Positions 44,878 to 55,170 of a DNA stretch of 64,000 nucleotides are shown piece after piece. The notes under the pieces are model-generated. The model saw nothing but the letters and a program-made list of their open reading frames with translations, was not told where the DNA came from and made no database searches. The translations under genes were made by a program, and so were the position numbers. Origin of the DNA: Porodaedalea pini (lineage: Eukaryota; Basidiomycota; Agaricomycetes; Hymenochaetales; Hymenochaetaceae); the NCBI GenBank assembly GCA_002794775.1, contig NBAY01000037.1:1-64000 (forward strand), read 5' to 3'. Position 1 is the stretch's first letter, and the number at the start of each line of letters is the position of its first letter.

Positions 44878-45290
44878 TGTTAGGCGGGAGTCCGGGAGAC
44901 GACTCGGACTGGGCAGGCCTCGGCTGACTGTTGTCTGGGACGTGCTATACTCGAGCGTAGACTCGGGACACGCTTACTCAGGCTAGGTCGTCACGGAGGT
45001 AAGAGGATTAATACAAGTCTAAACTAATACAAGGGGGACGAGTCTCACCTAGGTCGTCGCGGAGGTAAGAGGAAAAGCAGAACAAGGAGTTCGTACGATT
45101 CCTGAGACCTTATATAGCGACGACTGTGAGACTATATTACCTAACATTACCTAACGAGTGGGAATGGAACAAATGAAGGCAGTGTGGGAATGATTGTGTA
45201 AGATGGGTAAATATAATGAAAAGGACAAATATAATAAAGGAAATGGTAAAAGGGAAAATAAAGGAAATGGTGAAAGTTCAGGTTCTAACA
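44878..45290 (-). repeat. 5' LTR of the chromodomain element (413 bp), with TATA box
   Basis: On the coding strand it starts TGTTAGAACC and ends GCCTAACA. The promoter core TATATAAGG lies at 45116-45108 and the inferred RNA start GTTCTGCTTTT at 45083. Confidence 0.93.
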
Positions 45291-45443
45291 TCCAGCCCGT
45301 GCCATACCAAGCGCAGTTTGACTATGCACAGCAGGCGCCCAGTACGCAGACAAATTCACTTGCATGCTCATCTGTGTACCTGGAGGACTGCAGGCCCTGA
45401 TCAGGCTTGACGCTGCTCTCAGTAATTACAAAAACACAACAAT

Positions 45444-46045
45444 TGTGTCACTGTTACCAGCCCATGCGTCAATGTGCAAACCATTCAGGAGACGGCGTAC
45501 ATGAATATCCCCGTCATTGCACTATGTGACTCTGATGCTCCACCGCAATTTGTCAACATTGCGATCCCAACGAACAACAAGGCTCATCACACTGTTGGCC
45601 TCATCTCGTGGCTTCTCTGTTGCGAGGTCCTTCATCTTCACGGCACTGTCATGCGAACGAAAGATGGTTGGGACATCATGACCAATATGTTCTTCTACTG
45701 TGATCCAGAAGAAGTCGGGAAGCAACAGGAGGAAGAGGGCCAGAGCAATGCACTCACAGCTGGAAAGCAGCAGGAGACCACAGCTCCGGAGTGGGACAAC
45801 ACATCTGCGTCCCAGCCCAGATCCATCAATCCTGTAGTCCTCAAGTGCAGTATGTGTTCTTCACCTCGAACTTATGACATTCTTTCTTATTTTACTTGCA
45901 GGTGCTCATGACTGGTCTGCCAATCCCGTCCCGGCAGCAGGTGACTGGGCTGCAGAGCCTGCAGGCATAGGCTTGGGCAACTGGGTGCCAATGCGGCTCT
46001 GGCAACCACCAGCTGGGACTAATGCCCGATATTTGTTTCATCCAT
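45444..46045 (+). pseudogene. RPS0: RPS0 fragment (40S ribosomal protein uS2, C-terminal half)
   Basis: The plus strand reads VQTIQETAYMNIPVIALCDS, IAIPTNNKAHHTVGLISWLL, RGTV-like LHGTVMRTKDGWDIMTNMFF and DPEEVGKQQEEEGQ. A GTATGT...TTGCAG intron at about 45851-45902 follows, then HDWSANPVP-like sequence, GDWAAEPAGIGLGNWVP. This is the C-terminal part of the small-subunit protein S0/SA. The N-terminal half is absent and family residues are altered (DGWDIM for NGWDVM). It retains its intron. Confidence 0.85.
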
Positions 46046-46097
46046 AAAATCATGTGCATTCGCACCGTTATGTGATGCTTTGTCTTGTTGTCAAGGA

Positions 46098-46220
46098 TCC
46101 TCACTTCTCTGTATGATGCGGCATATATGAATATCCCTGTCATTGCAATGCGACATTGATGTTCCGTTGCAAAAAAAAAAAATTTTGTCGATGATGTCAT
46201 CCCGACAAACAAGCTATATT
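46098..46220 (+). pseudogene. RPS0: second RPS0 snippet
   Basis: AAYMNIPVIAMRH and, after a run of 12 A, FVDDVIPTNK repeat the segment seen at 45490-45570 in shorter and more decayed form. It lies 50 bp beyond the end of the first fragment. Confidence 0.65.
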
Positions 46221-46381
46221 GCTATTGAACTTCATTTGAACTGGTTCGAACTCAAACTCGAACCCGATTGTGAACCAAACTGAACTTCCAAAACACTAAC
46301 ATATGCATGCGCGAGAGCCATCCAATCCTTCACAATAGCCACCTGTTCTCTAAGAAAGTTCTAGCAAACAATTGATGCACA

Positions 46382-46645
46382 TATACAGGTGGTTGTAAGA
46401 AGTGATGGTGATTGGCACGAAGTGACCAAAATAGGAAAGTGGACTTGTAGTGCTCAAGTTTTGCAAGTAAAAATATATAACCTTGTGCAGCATGAGCAGA
46501 GAATCTGATTAAAAGTATCTGAAAACTTGTTATATCTTCAACTGCATTGTGCAAGTTTTTGAGAGGCAGAAAAGAGTGCAATTTCCTATGCAAATCACTG
46601 CAGATCACATGCTGATCACCATCACTTCTTACAACCACCTGTATA
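46382..46645. repeat. inverted repeat pair (31 bp arms)
   Basis: The sequence at 46382-46412 (TATACAGGTGGTTGTAAGAA and onward) is the exact reverse complement of 46615-46645, separated by about 200 bp of A/T-rich DNA. It could be a small foldback or MITE-like element. The surrounding 46230-46900 has no gene. Confidence 0.6.
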
Positions 46646-46927
46646 CAATTCAAATTCAAAGAAAAAATACCTTCATAAAATGGTTAATTTATCCCTGGAT
46701 GATTCTCCCTTTTTTCTCTTTATCCCTTTGATTTCTCCCTTATCAGGGTTAGGGGTGATTTTTTCTTCAAATTCTCCCTGCTTAGGAGAATCCTGGGGAA
46801 ATTTAGACCCTTTCCGATCTTATAGTGAAGGGTGTTAATACACTCCTGTCTAGGTGCATGCTACATAAGGTATTCATGCCCAGACAGGAAATTTTAGCTT
46901 ATCTAGACAGATGGTGTCTACAGGTGG

Positions 46928-47009
46928 GTGTAAGTGAAGGCTAAGTCACGTGCACCAGTTTAGCTGGGAGTTGCTGCGTAAAGCTTGCACGTGACTCAGC
47001 CATCACTTA
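46928..47009. repeat. imperfect hairpin
   Basis: TAAGTGAAGGCTAAGTCACGTGCA at the left is nearly the reverse complement of the sequence ending TCAGCCATCACTTA at the right. It lies immediately left of the TTAGGCCCC terminal repeat at 47007. Confidence 0.45.
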
Positions 47010-47048
47010 GGCCCCGTTTGGGACATCGCCACTTTTGGCCCGGCCTCC
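47007..47048 (+). repeat. outer terminal inverted repeat, left
   Basis: It starts TTAGGCCCCGTTTGGGACAT and ends TTGGCCCGGCCTCC. The same sequence, about 80 percent similar by eye, occurs inverted at 62956-62996 on the other side of the giant palindrome. GGCCCCGTTTGG-type ends with TTA resemble PIF/Harbinger-like termini, but the flanking bases do not form a clear direct duplication. Confidence 0.55.
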
Positions 47049-47691
47049 CGTGAAATTTGAAGGCCGAGTCTTTCCCCATGATTTCTGGAGACCACGTGCA
47101 TGATTTGTGCCTGGTAACCATGGCTCGGTCTTTATTTTTTGTCACTCACGTTACTACAGACATTCACCGGTCCTTTAAACATTAACTCGATTTCCCTCCT
47201 CACATTTTTATCTAGAGATTTTTTCTACTTATTTTTGCATCAGTACAAAGTGCTTATTGAGAAGTATCTGCATGAATTATTTAGAGCATTCAAGTGTGTT
47301 ATTAAAATTAAAATTGCCTTCACAAGTTTTAGGGTGTTTTATGAGAAAATCAACTCCTTTGAACATCGCACATGATAATGTCACACTAGTGTTACCATAA
47401 TCTTGCAATACACTTACGTCATTAGATCAGCTTATGAACCTGTCAAATTTGACCATTGTCTGCATTGTCTGACCTCCATAAATTGCAAAACTCACTCTCC
47501 TGCTTTGCTTCCAAACTTTGAAAATATATAATTTAGATGGCATAAATGCGGTGTGAAAACTTTCACATGTTTCTGTTTAATGGTACCTTCAGAATAAAAT
47601 TTGTTAGCAAGAGATGCTGCAAGGTTTGATTAAAGTTTGACATTTCTGATTTTCTCTGGACTCAACCATTGCACCGATTCTGCTCAAAATT
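47049..47691. other. diverged inverted sequence outside the left arm
   Basis: No gene. Near 47155-47180 the sequence ACAGACATTCAC..GTCCTTTAAACA recurs inverted near 62440-62472, so weak inverted symmetry continues outside the near-identical arms. The remainder is A/T-rich and not recognised. Confidence 0.4.
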
Positions 47692-47769
47692 CACTTCAGG
47701 CTACCCCTAAAAGTAGACCTATTAGGCTAATTCTTACACACAGATAATTAGCCTATTAGGGGTCAGGTT

Positions 47770-48050
47770 TGGGTGTACCCAATTTCCTGGGTGCACCCAG
47801 TGGGTGTGAGCTGGGTATACCTAATTGTAATTACTGTGGGAAAATTGGGCCTACCCAGTTTCTAGGGCACTCCCAACTGGGCCTCCCCAATGTTCCTAGG
47901 TGGGCATGCCCAATTTTCTGGGTGTGCCCATATGGGCATGCCCAATTTTTTGGGTGTACCCAGGTGGGCATGCCCTGGGAGTACCCAGATATGTCACTGT
48001 CGCTGACTGTCTGGGGGACTTTTGGGCACACCCAGAAAATCATCCCTCCC
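47770..48050. repeat. GGGTA/TACCC-rich repeat block (left arm)
   Basis: A run of imperfect short palindromes of the type GGGTGCACCC and GCCCATATGGGC. It is related in sequence to the 32-bp array at 49168 but not strictly periodic. It is mirrored at 61975-62255. Confidence 0.6.
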
Positions 48051-49167
48051 TCCCCTTTTATTTTTTTATTTTCTTCTTCAGCTGTATACTTCTAATGGCT
48101 TCATAGATGCATATATAAATATAGGTTGCATGCTGAATGTGCATCTGCTATTTTAAGCTCTGTATATAGCTTGTAGACATTATAAAGTATGAAAGTCAAT
48201 TATATTGACATCTGAGCTTGCTATTGCAGAATACCCATTGTCAAGTGCAAATAGCAAGTTGTTTGATTAAGCTTTGAGCTCAGTTTTGAATGTATCTTGA
48301 CCTCAATCAAGCTCAAATTTTATTTATTTTATTTAGGACTTCATTCTACTTCAAAGTTCAAATCTCAATTCTATTGCTAAAACTTTCTTCTCCCTTAGGT
48401 CATAACAATCAAGCTAGAACCTCATGGTTGATTCTTGAGCTCTACATTCATTCTCAAATTGAGCAGCTTCTGTAAGCCCACCAGAGCATTTTTACCACAT
48501 CTGACTTAACATCAACTGGCTGGACATCATGTCATGACTCTGAGGTACTGAGCTGCTGATATTCCAAGATGCACAAACTCCAGAAGGCCACCATACATCC
48601 ATACCATGACTGCACTGAGTCTGAGCCTGAAACTTGGTGGCAGCATAGCCTCTGGACATTTGGAGCATAGCACATTATATTCTATTTATATTCTTTTCAT
48701 ATTCCCTTCACTCCCCAACCCATCCAAAGCTAATATGAACTCATTCAAAGCTCATATGCACTTGCACTGAGTCAAGTGATCCTTTGGCAGACATATACTA
48801 AAGATTTATGCATTCTGAGAGTAATTCTCAACAGATTCCTTTCAGACTGGTACTGTATAGTTCATATTATATAATCCTTCCTATTTGAACCCTTTCTGAT
48901 GCCTTTGTTGCCTCAGTCTCTCTGACAGCAACAAATATTGTTTTGTCCTGTCTGTCTTGTGGGCTCAAGTGTTGGCACTATCTAGGTGCCTTCTACATAG
49001 GATCAATTTATTACTGCAAAGAGAAATAAGATTAGATACTACTGAGATGAAAAGGAGAGCCTGACTGAGAGAGCCTAGATATCTTAGGTATATACAAAGA
49101 TTTGGAGGTGTCCAGTTGGATGTGCCTAAAACATTTGAGAGTGTCTAGCTAGGTATTCCCAGATACA
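48051..49167. other. non-coding sequence in left arm
   Basis: A/T-rich sequence with no gene or RNA that I can support. It is mirrored at 60856-61974. Confidence 0.35.
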
Positions 49168-49545
49168 TTGGGTATGCCCAGTTGGGCACTTCCAATTATT
49201 TGGGTATGCCCAGTTGGGCACTCCCAATTATTTGGGCATGCCCAGTTGGACACTCCTAATTATTTGGGTATGCCCAGTTGGGCACTCCTAATTATTTGGG
49301 CATGCCCAGTTGGGCACTCCTAATTATTTGGGTACGCCCAGTTGGGCACTCCCAATTATTTGGGTATGCCCAGTTGGGCACTCCCAACCATCTGGGTATG
49401 CCCAGTTGGGCACTCCCAACCATCTGGGTATGCCCAGTTGGGCACTCCCAACCATCTGGGTATGCCCAGTTGGGCACTCCCAACCATCTGGGTACACCCA
49501 GTTGGGCACTCCCAACTATTTGGGAATACCCAGTTGGGTGTGCCT
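49168..49545. repeat. 32-bp minisatellite, about 11 units (left arm)
   Basis: Units contain GCCCAGTTGGGCACTCCCAA followed by TTATTTGGGTAT or CCATCTGGGTAT. Each unit holds the near-palindrome GCCCAGTTGGGC and is joined by complementary GGGTATGCCC steps, so the array can form many small hairpins. All phases stay open for long stretches on both strands, which explains the spurious reading frames here. Confidence 0.9.
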
Positions 49546-49849
49546 AGCTACTTATTATCTTTTTTAATTTCTGCCTAAGATTTTTTTTTTTCGTTTTTTG
49601 AGAAGTAAAAACTGTTATGTCATGAAAATCAAATGGGTCTAGAATAGAAGTCTTGAATATTCTATGGAGAATTTCTCAATCATTTTACTATAGGCTCTGA
49701 ATCTTAGCTGCCTTGCTCTGAAGACCAATCAATACACTGCAAGCCACTGCAGGTCAGATGACAATGTTGTTTGATGTGAAAGCAAAAGAAAGTAATGTTT
49801 GCTGTGCACTGAGCACTGCATGTTGGTGAGCTACAATGACCATACTAGA

Positions 49850-50665
49850 ACATGCTCCAAGGGTCAGCAGCATCATACTGATCATGTTGGTACAGAGCAT
49901 AGCTTGGGGAGTTGGACTGATCTGCCAGGAAAATGAGCGAGTTCATGGTAGCAGTGTACTTGTTGGGGCCATGGTCACTGTAGTTGAAAAGCAAAGTCAC
50001 ACCCTGAATATACATGTGCAAAAAACCACTGAGGTTCAAGTTTGGGTTGTTACTGAACATGCCGAACTCCGAACCAGTTGCTGACACAAGCGAAGAGGTC
50101 ATCTCAGACTAGCCAGTCATTCCGAAGTACCAATAGTTTTTTAGTTTGCTGTCTCCACCCACAAACCATCATCTGAGACAGCAAAGCAGTTCTCCTTCGC
50201 ATTCGCAACAGTAAGAGGAAGAAGCTGCACTGTGTTTCCAGTCATGTCATCACTAAGGATGGTGAGAGATGCCAAAGTGAGACCACCATTGCAAACACAG
50301 TTCCAGTTACCCTTAATATCAGCATCTGACCACCAGCCATTCGTGCCCTGTGCCAGAGCAGCAATGCCAAGGGACAGACCATACTGGTTCAAAGTGGACC
50401 AGATCATCTCCTTCTTGTCATCAGCCCACATGTCGTAAAGCTAGTTGTAAGCAATACCAAAAGCGGCGGACATTTCAGCAGTGTCAAGAAAATGAGCAGG
50501 ACTCCACCTGTCAACAGCGGGATCCCATGAGGTCGAGCCATTGCCAGCAGCATTCTGCAAGTACAACATATCAGCATGTATGAGGATGCAAATTATATAA
50601 TGAGCCAAACCTGGAGCTCTAGCCAGGTACGGTCAACTCACAATGAATCGTTCGTCATGCGGTAG
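49850..50665 (-). pseudogene. heparinase II/III-like gene fragment (left arm)
   Basis: Minus-strand pieces match the alpha/alpha-toroid heparinase II/III-like family of basidiomycetes (polysaccharide lyase fold). AYVYRMTNDS leads to a GTGAGT...TTGCAG intron at about 50570-50632. Then come STSWDPAVDRWSPAHFLDTA, EMSAAFGIAYN-stop-LYDMWADD (Trp to stop), GWWSDADIKGNWNCVCNGGL, VETAN, YWYFGMTG, SEMTSSLVSATGSEFG, GFLHMYIQGVTLLFNYSDHG and YDAADPWSMF-stop. Several TGG-to-stop changes and frame slips inactivate it. The N-terminal half is missing or too decayed to read. Confidence 0.65.
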
Positions 50666-51149
50666 ACATACGCAAAGGCCTTATGCACTCTTTGACTTGA
50701 CGGCAGGCATCAAGCATACCACTGGCACCATCCATGAAATACGGGACAGGGTCCATGGCCTTTCAATCAGAGGCATTGCCGAAGATCGTCTGGTTCCAGC
50801 TGCTGAAGTAAGGGTCGTGCGCAATAAGGTTAGGCAGCACTTCCCACTTGAAAGCCGGCTCAATGAGACGCAGCTAGAGCAAAAGTAGCGTGTCTTCCTC
50901 ACAGTCTGGACCTGGTTCTTCTGCATGGTGATGGTGATGTCGATGTGACGCTCTGGGATAGATGCACGGCCGCATCATCTGGCAGCGTCGCAGCACATCT
51001 AAGTGCCCTGTTTGCCATGCCTGCCTTCGTCCTCACATGACCAAACTCCGGGCTTGCGCCTGCATCTGACAAGGGTGGACTCGGGAAGTGCATCACGTTG
51101 TGCACTGCAGAAACCGGAGACGATCCAAATGCGCTTGCACCCTAGCTTT

Positions 51150-52318
51150 TCATGTGTTGCATGCCGCGTGACTGCTCTTCCTGCGGCGGCGTAGTACTCT
51201 TGCCGACCCAGAGACGCGGTCCTAGGGCATCGCCCAGTGCGCGTTCGCGGCGTCCAACCACATGTGATGGGACCGGAGAGATTCACCCATGTTCGATTTG
51301 AATAGCATCGATCCTGTAATGATTTCGATACGAGAGTGAGTGCGGCGACGAAAGTGCGCCGCGGGCGAAGAAGCGGCAATGACAGAGGTGACAGCGGTGT
51401 GAGCGGTTTTGCAAGGATCTTACGACGCTTGTCATTAGACTGCCTTTGAGTCTGCATCTGCTGAGTGGATGGAAGCGAAGCGTCCATCTGGTAGACTGTC
51501 GGCACGCGCGATCTGTCGGAGGGGTCCATTGACGTCAGCTCTGTCAGAAAACCGCAGGGGTTGGACGTGTCCGAAGAGGTATTCGCCTTTGACGAGAGAG
51601 ACACCTCGCCTTCCCTCTTATCCAACTCCGGCTCGACCCGTCACCTTCCCCGCACCGCCCCGATGTAGCAGAGCGCCGACTGCAGGACGCTACGTCTCGT
51701 GCGTGAACGGCGAGGCGAGTGCGATGCAACGCGTATGCGACGAAGTGCGCAAGCGTATTCGGTATCACTGGTGCCCCTCTTGATCCTGCCATTGCGGTAG
51801 CGGGGGGCACGCAAGACGACTGCGGTCGAGGACGATGTGGAAGAGGTGGAGGACGACGGAGGAAGGATCTCGGGGCAGTTGAAGGTATGGCTGACGAAGC
51901 GCGCACAGAGCTTGCTGGTGTCTTCGTGCCCGTAGTAAGTGGCGACTGCCGGTGGGGGTGCTGCCGGCGCGGGGTGGTGCGAGTGGTGTGCGCGCGGGAC
52001 TGCCGATGACTGTTTTTTGTCGAACGTTTTCGGCGCGGTCGGAGGAAAAAAAACGCGATAGAGAAAAAGACACCGATCAACAGCCGCTCATCACTCAATT
52101 ATCAGAGATCGGGGGGAAAGAGGGGGGACGCTTACAGAACTCGAGGTAGATGCTGCGGCAGCGGCGGACGCAGAAGACGATTTCGCAGGTGGAGGCGGGG
52201 CGTACGTCGCGCGGTGCACGCGCCGGAAGGGCGAGTGGTTCGAGCTGGCACTCGATGATGATATCGAATGCTGATGCGGATGGGGGTGGGGATGGCGCGG
52301 GGCGTGGACGGTGGCCAT
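51150..52318 (-). pseudogene. Pho85/PCL-type cyclin gene fragment (left arm)
   Basis: The minus strand begins MATVHAPRHPHPHPHQHS with a Ser/Ala-rich leader, then a GTAAGC...AACAG intron at about 52020-52128. YYGHEDTSKLCARFVSHTF follows, then the cyclin box: LAHFVAYALHRTRLAVH, SALCYIGAVRGKV, and after a linker LRPRRTFVAALTLVSKSLQDR, CYSNRTWVNLSG and RERALGDALGPRLWVGKS. These fit the cyclin partners of Pho85-like kinases. At least two frame changes are needed within the box, so it is probably broken. The N-terminus looks native, with its Met at 52318. Confidence 0.6.
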
Positions 52319-52599
52319 ATTCGCTGCGGCGGGCTCTCTGGCTCTAGGCGTTGACGAGCGTCTGTGAGCGTCAAAGGACAGGTGGAGTTGATGCGTGAGA
52401 AGAGGTCGCTACGAATGTTTTGATTGGAACGAGATCCTTCTCGGACACAACGGTTGCGTCGCGTTCGCCGAAGTGCGCAGTGAGAAAGGCAGATGAGAAA
52501 ACGGCTGACGTCGATGTTGAGGCGTGTGGAACATTGGCGGGGGCAGAAGGAAGAGGTGAGGAATGCGTCCCAGGTGAACAGGGCGAGGGAAGTTGAACC

Positions 52600-52906
52600 G
52601 CTCGACGGTTTCGGTAGATGTCGCCAGTCCCTCCCTGCCTGACAATGACGAGAGAGAGGACAGCGACGTTGCGACCGATGATGCAGCCACGGGCCGGCTT
52701 GCACTTTCTCACCAGTGCGGCAGAGACGGTAGCAAGAGTGACCAGCAGAAAGGAGAAGGCGAGCAGTTAGGAATGAGTACACCCTGCTTCATCGGGAAGT
52801 CCTGCTCGTCGTTTCCGCCAGAGACGCGGAAGACGTGGCCCTTGAACTCATCACCGAGCAAGTCGCTGGGGACACCTGGGACATCTTCTTGCCGTGGAAA
52901 ATGCGG
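52600..52906 (-). pseudogene. RPS6: RPS6 fragment (40S ribosomal protein eS6, left arm)
   Basis: Minus strand: [39 protein letters not shown], a short break, [18 protein letters not shown], then in another frame [20 protein letters not shown] and [10 protein letters not shown]. This is the N-terminal half of eS6 without its start and without the basic C-terminal tail. It is joined back-to-back with HSP90 at about 52906. Confidence 0.82.
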
Positions 52907-52907
52907 T

Positions 52908-54006
52908 AACGACCACCTCGCTATGAAGCACTTCTCGGTAGAAGGTCAGCTCGAATTCAAGGCTATTCTCTACATTCCGAAGCGGTGAGTCTCCTTGCTG
53001 GCCTTGCTATGAACCTGTTTCTGACGTCTCTTTTAGCGCACCGTTCGACCTCTTCGAGTCCAAGAAGAAGCGTAACAACATTAAGCTCTACGTCCGCCCC
53101 GTCTTCATTATGGACGACTGCGAGGATCTCATCCCCGAGTACCTTAACTTCGTCAAGGGTATCGTCGACTCTGAAGATCTCCCGCTCAACATCTCGCGTG
53201 AGACGCTCCAGCAGAACAAGATTCTCAAGGTCATCCGCAAGAACATCGTGAAGAAGTGCCTCGACCTCATCCAGGAGATCTCGGAGGACAAGGACAATTT
53301 CAAGAAGTTCTACGAGGCGTTCGGCAAGAGCCTCAAGCTTGGTATCCACGAGGATGCGCAGAACCGCAGCAAGCTCGCCGAGTTCCTCCGCTTCTACTCG
53401 ACGAAGTCGACTGAGGAGCAGGTCTCGCTGAAAAAGGGTACGTGTTCAAGCGGCGGCCCTGTTCCATTATTTGGTTACTGACAGCTTACCGCAGACTACA
53501 TCACGCGGATGCCTGAGATTCAGAAGTCCATCTACTACCTCACTGGCGAGTCGCTCAATGCCGTCAAGGACTCTCCCTTCCTTGAGGCTCTCAAGAAGAA
53601 GGGCTTCGAGGTACTCCTGCTTGTTGACCCGATCGACGAGTACGCCGTCACTCAGCTCAAGGAGTTCGACGGTCACAAGCTCGTGTGCGTGTCGAAGGAG
53701 GGTCTGGAGCTCGAGGAGACCGAAGAGGAGAAGAAGGAGCGCGAGAGTGAGGCCTCGCAGTTCGAGGAGCTCTGCAAGGTCGTCAAGGATGCGCTCGGCG
53801 ACAAGGTCGAGAAGGTCGTCATCTCGAACCGCGTCACCGACTCACCATGTGTGCTTGTCACCGGCCAGTTCGGCTGGTCCGCAAATATGGAGCGCATCAT
53901 GAAGGCGCAGGCGCTTCGCGACTCGTCAATGTCATCGTACATGGCGTCGAAGAAGACGCTTGAGTTTAACCCGCACAACGCGATCATCAAGGTCCTTCGA
54001 TGTTGA
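52908..54006 (+). CDS. HSP90: HSP90 middle-domain fragment, spliceable open frame (left arm)
   Basis: A piece of the cytosolic HSP90 chaperone. From the ATG at 52923, removing two GT-AG introns (52985-53036, 52 nt; 53438-53494, 57 nt) leaves a continuous frame of 324 codons. It contains [98 protein letters not shown] and [19 protein letters not shown]. It ends NPHNAIIK then VLRC-stop where HSP90 would continue. The N-terminal ATPase domain, most of the dimerisation domain and the MEEVD tail are missing, so it cannot act as a chaperone. Unlike its neighbours it has no lesions and keeps many CpG sites. Expression is unknown. Confidence 0.85.
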
Positions 54007-54851
54007 TCGTCTTTTGCTGGCCCATCGCCAGGTCAGCGATGTCGACACTTCATGGCCGGTGGTGTCTTGAGGAGCTCGTCGTGTTCTGTCCCTTCAGGCA
54101 AGCAAAAAAAATGATGAAAAGTAATTATTAGTATATTCAAATAGTTTTTATGATTATTTTTTTTGCTTACCTTGAGTGTGTGGCCGGTGGGACAGCCGTG
54201 CTCGTCGTCGATGGTGAAGACGAAACGACACGAACAACGACGACGCGTTGGTTGTGTTGCCTAATTTGGCCGATCGCCGCGTCTCAAACAAGCAATCAAA
54301 GCATTCCGATTCTTTCGGAAATCTCGAAAGTCTCAGCTGTTGGCCTCAAACAAATTCTACGGACGCGTTTAAAAATACAAAAAAATACGGAATAGTTTTA
54401 TTATGTATGTATCTCTATCATAGCCAATAATTACGCGTCAAACGCGTTTTTTTATGGAGTAATAAATACAACAGTAATCTTGACATGCAGCACCAGGCCT
54501 CCAGAAGCATACACAAAAGTACAATATACCCTGAAAGGCCTGGCACCTATTCTATCATGAAGTAAGTGATACATTTTGTATGCATGCAAGGTTTCAAGCC
54601 AATCAGACATGAACTGACTTCATAATAGAGAAGGAGGTGGTTTCATGAGATCTTCTGAATCTGAGTGTTTTGTATATCCTGTTCCCACTTTCTACTTTGA
54701 TGGCACATAAAATATTAAGCATATCCAGAATGGATATGTCTATGTTTCTGTAAGTTTACAAGTTTCCAGCCTCAGTGGTTGGAGCTGGGTGAATTGAAAA
54801 ACATCGAAAAGCATGGTTTTTAGAAGTTCAGAGAAAGCATATATTCATGTT
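54007..54851. other. inner part of the left arm, no gene
   Basis: After the HSP90 stop, a GC-rich stretch to about 54260 gives way to A/T-rich DNA. Short features are ACGCGTCAAACGCGT at 54432 and a local GCCTGG/CCAGGC pair at 54494 and 54536. Nothing coding is recognised. It is mirrored at 55171-56016. Confidence 0.4.
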
Positions 54852-55170
54852 GTTGCTTTATTCCAAACCTCAGGAAGCTCTATAAAATAGATATTAGTAC
54901 TTTATATGACTACAATAAATGTAATCAGGTGCTAGATCTCGGAGTTAGAGGAAAGTTCTGAAGGGGCAGAGGAAATACATGCAAAACTGCTCTGTGTTTC
55001 TTGGATTTGTGTCGAGTTTCACAAAACATGAACTGTATCACCTCTCATTTCACTCCCAATTCCGAACTTTTTCCTCACCCACAAAACTAAGGACTGGATA
55101 TCTTTCTTGCAGCATACTTAAATACAAATAACTAATTTTGTTGAGCTTCTCATACTGTGAACCAACTAAA
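54852..55170. other. unique spacer at the palindrome centre (319 bp)
   Basis: The sequence between the arms is not self-complementary and has no gene. It begins GTTGCTTTATTCC and ends GTGAACCAACTAAA. A spacer of this kind is expected for a hairpin or inverted duplication formed by fold-back priming or by fusion of inverted copies. Confidence 0.8.

Larger units (their letters stand above)
40471..45290 (-). mobile_element. Ty3/gypsy chromodomain retrotransposon, recent, internally deleted
   Basis: A complete LTR-to-LTR insertion on the minus strand, 4820 bp. The LTRs are 413 bp each, both TGTTAG...CTAACA, with the target duplication TCCAG at 40466-40470 and 45291-45295. Gag (43343-44155), zinc knuckle and protease (about 43082-43340 and 42650-42950) and RT are present. 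RNase H and most of integrase are missing by an in-frame deletion. A chromodomain closes Pol. The LTRs differ by five substitutions, all at CpG sites. It carries a purine tract (AAGGGGGGG) at about 40884-40901 and a self-priming site at 44866-44876. Confidence 0.95.

Noticed and set aside
49168..49545. Possible CRISPR-like array of regular repeats
   Set aside because: The units are contiguous with no unique spacers, the sequence context is eukaryotic, and no cas genes are present. It is a minisatellite.
49278..49578. Overlapping 60-90-codon frames over the 32-bp repeats on both strands
   Set aside because: They arise because the repeat lacks stops in all phases. There is no start context, conservation or family.
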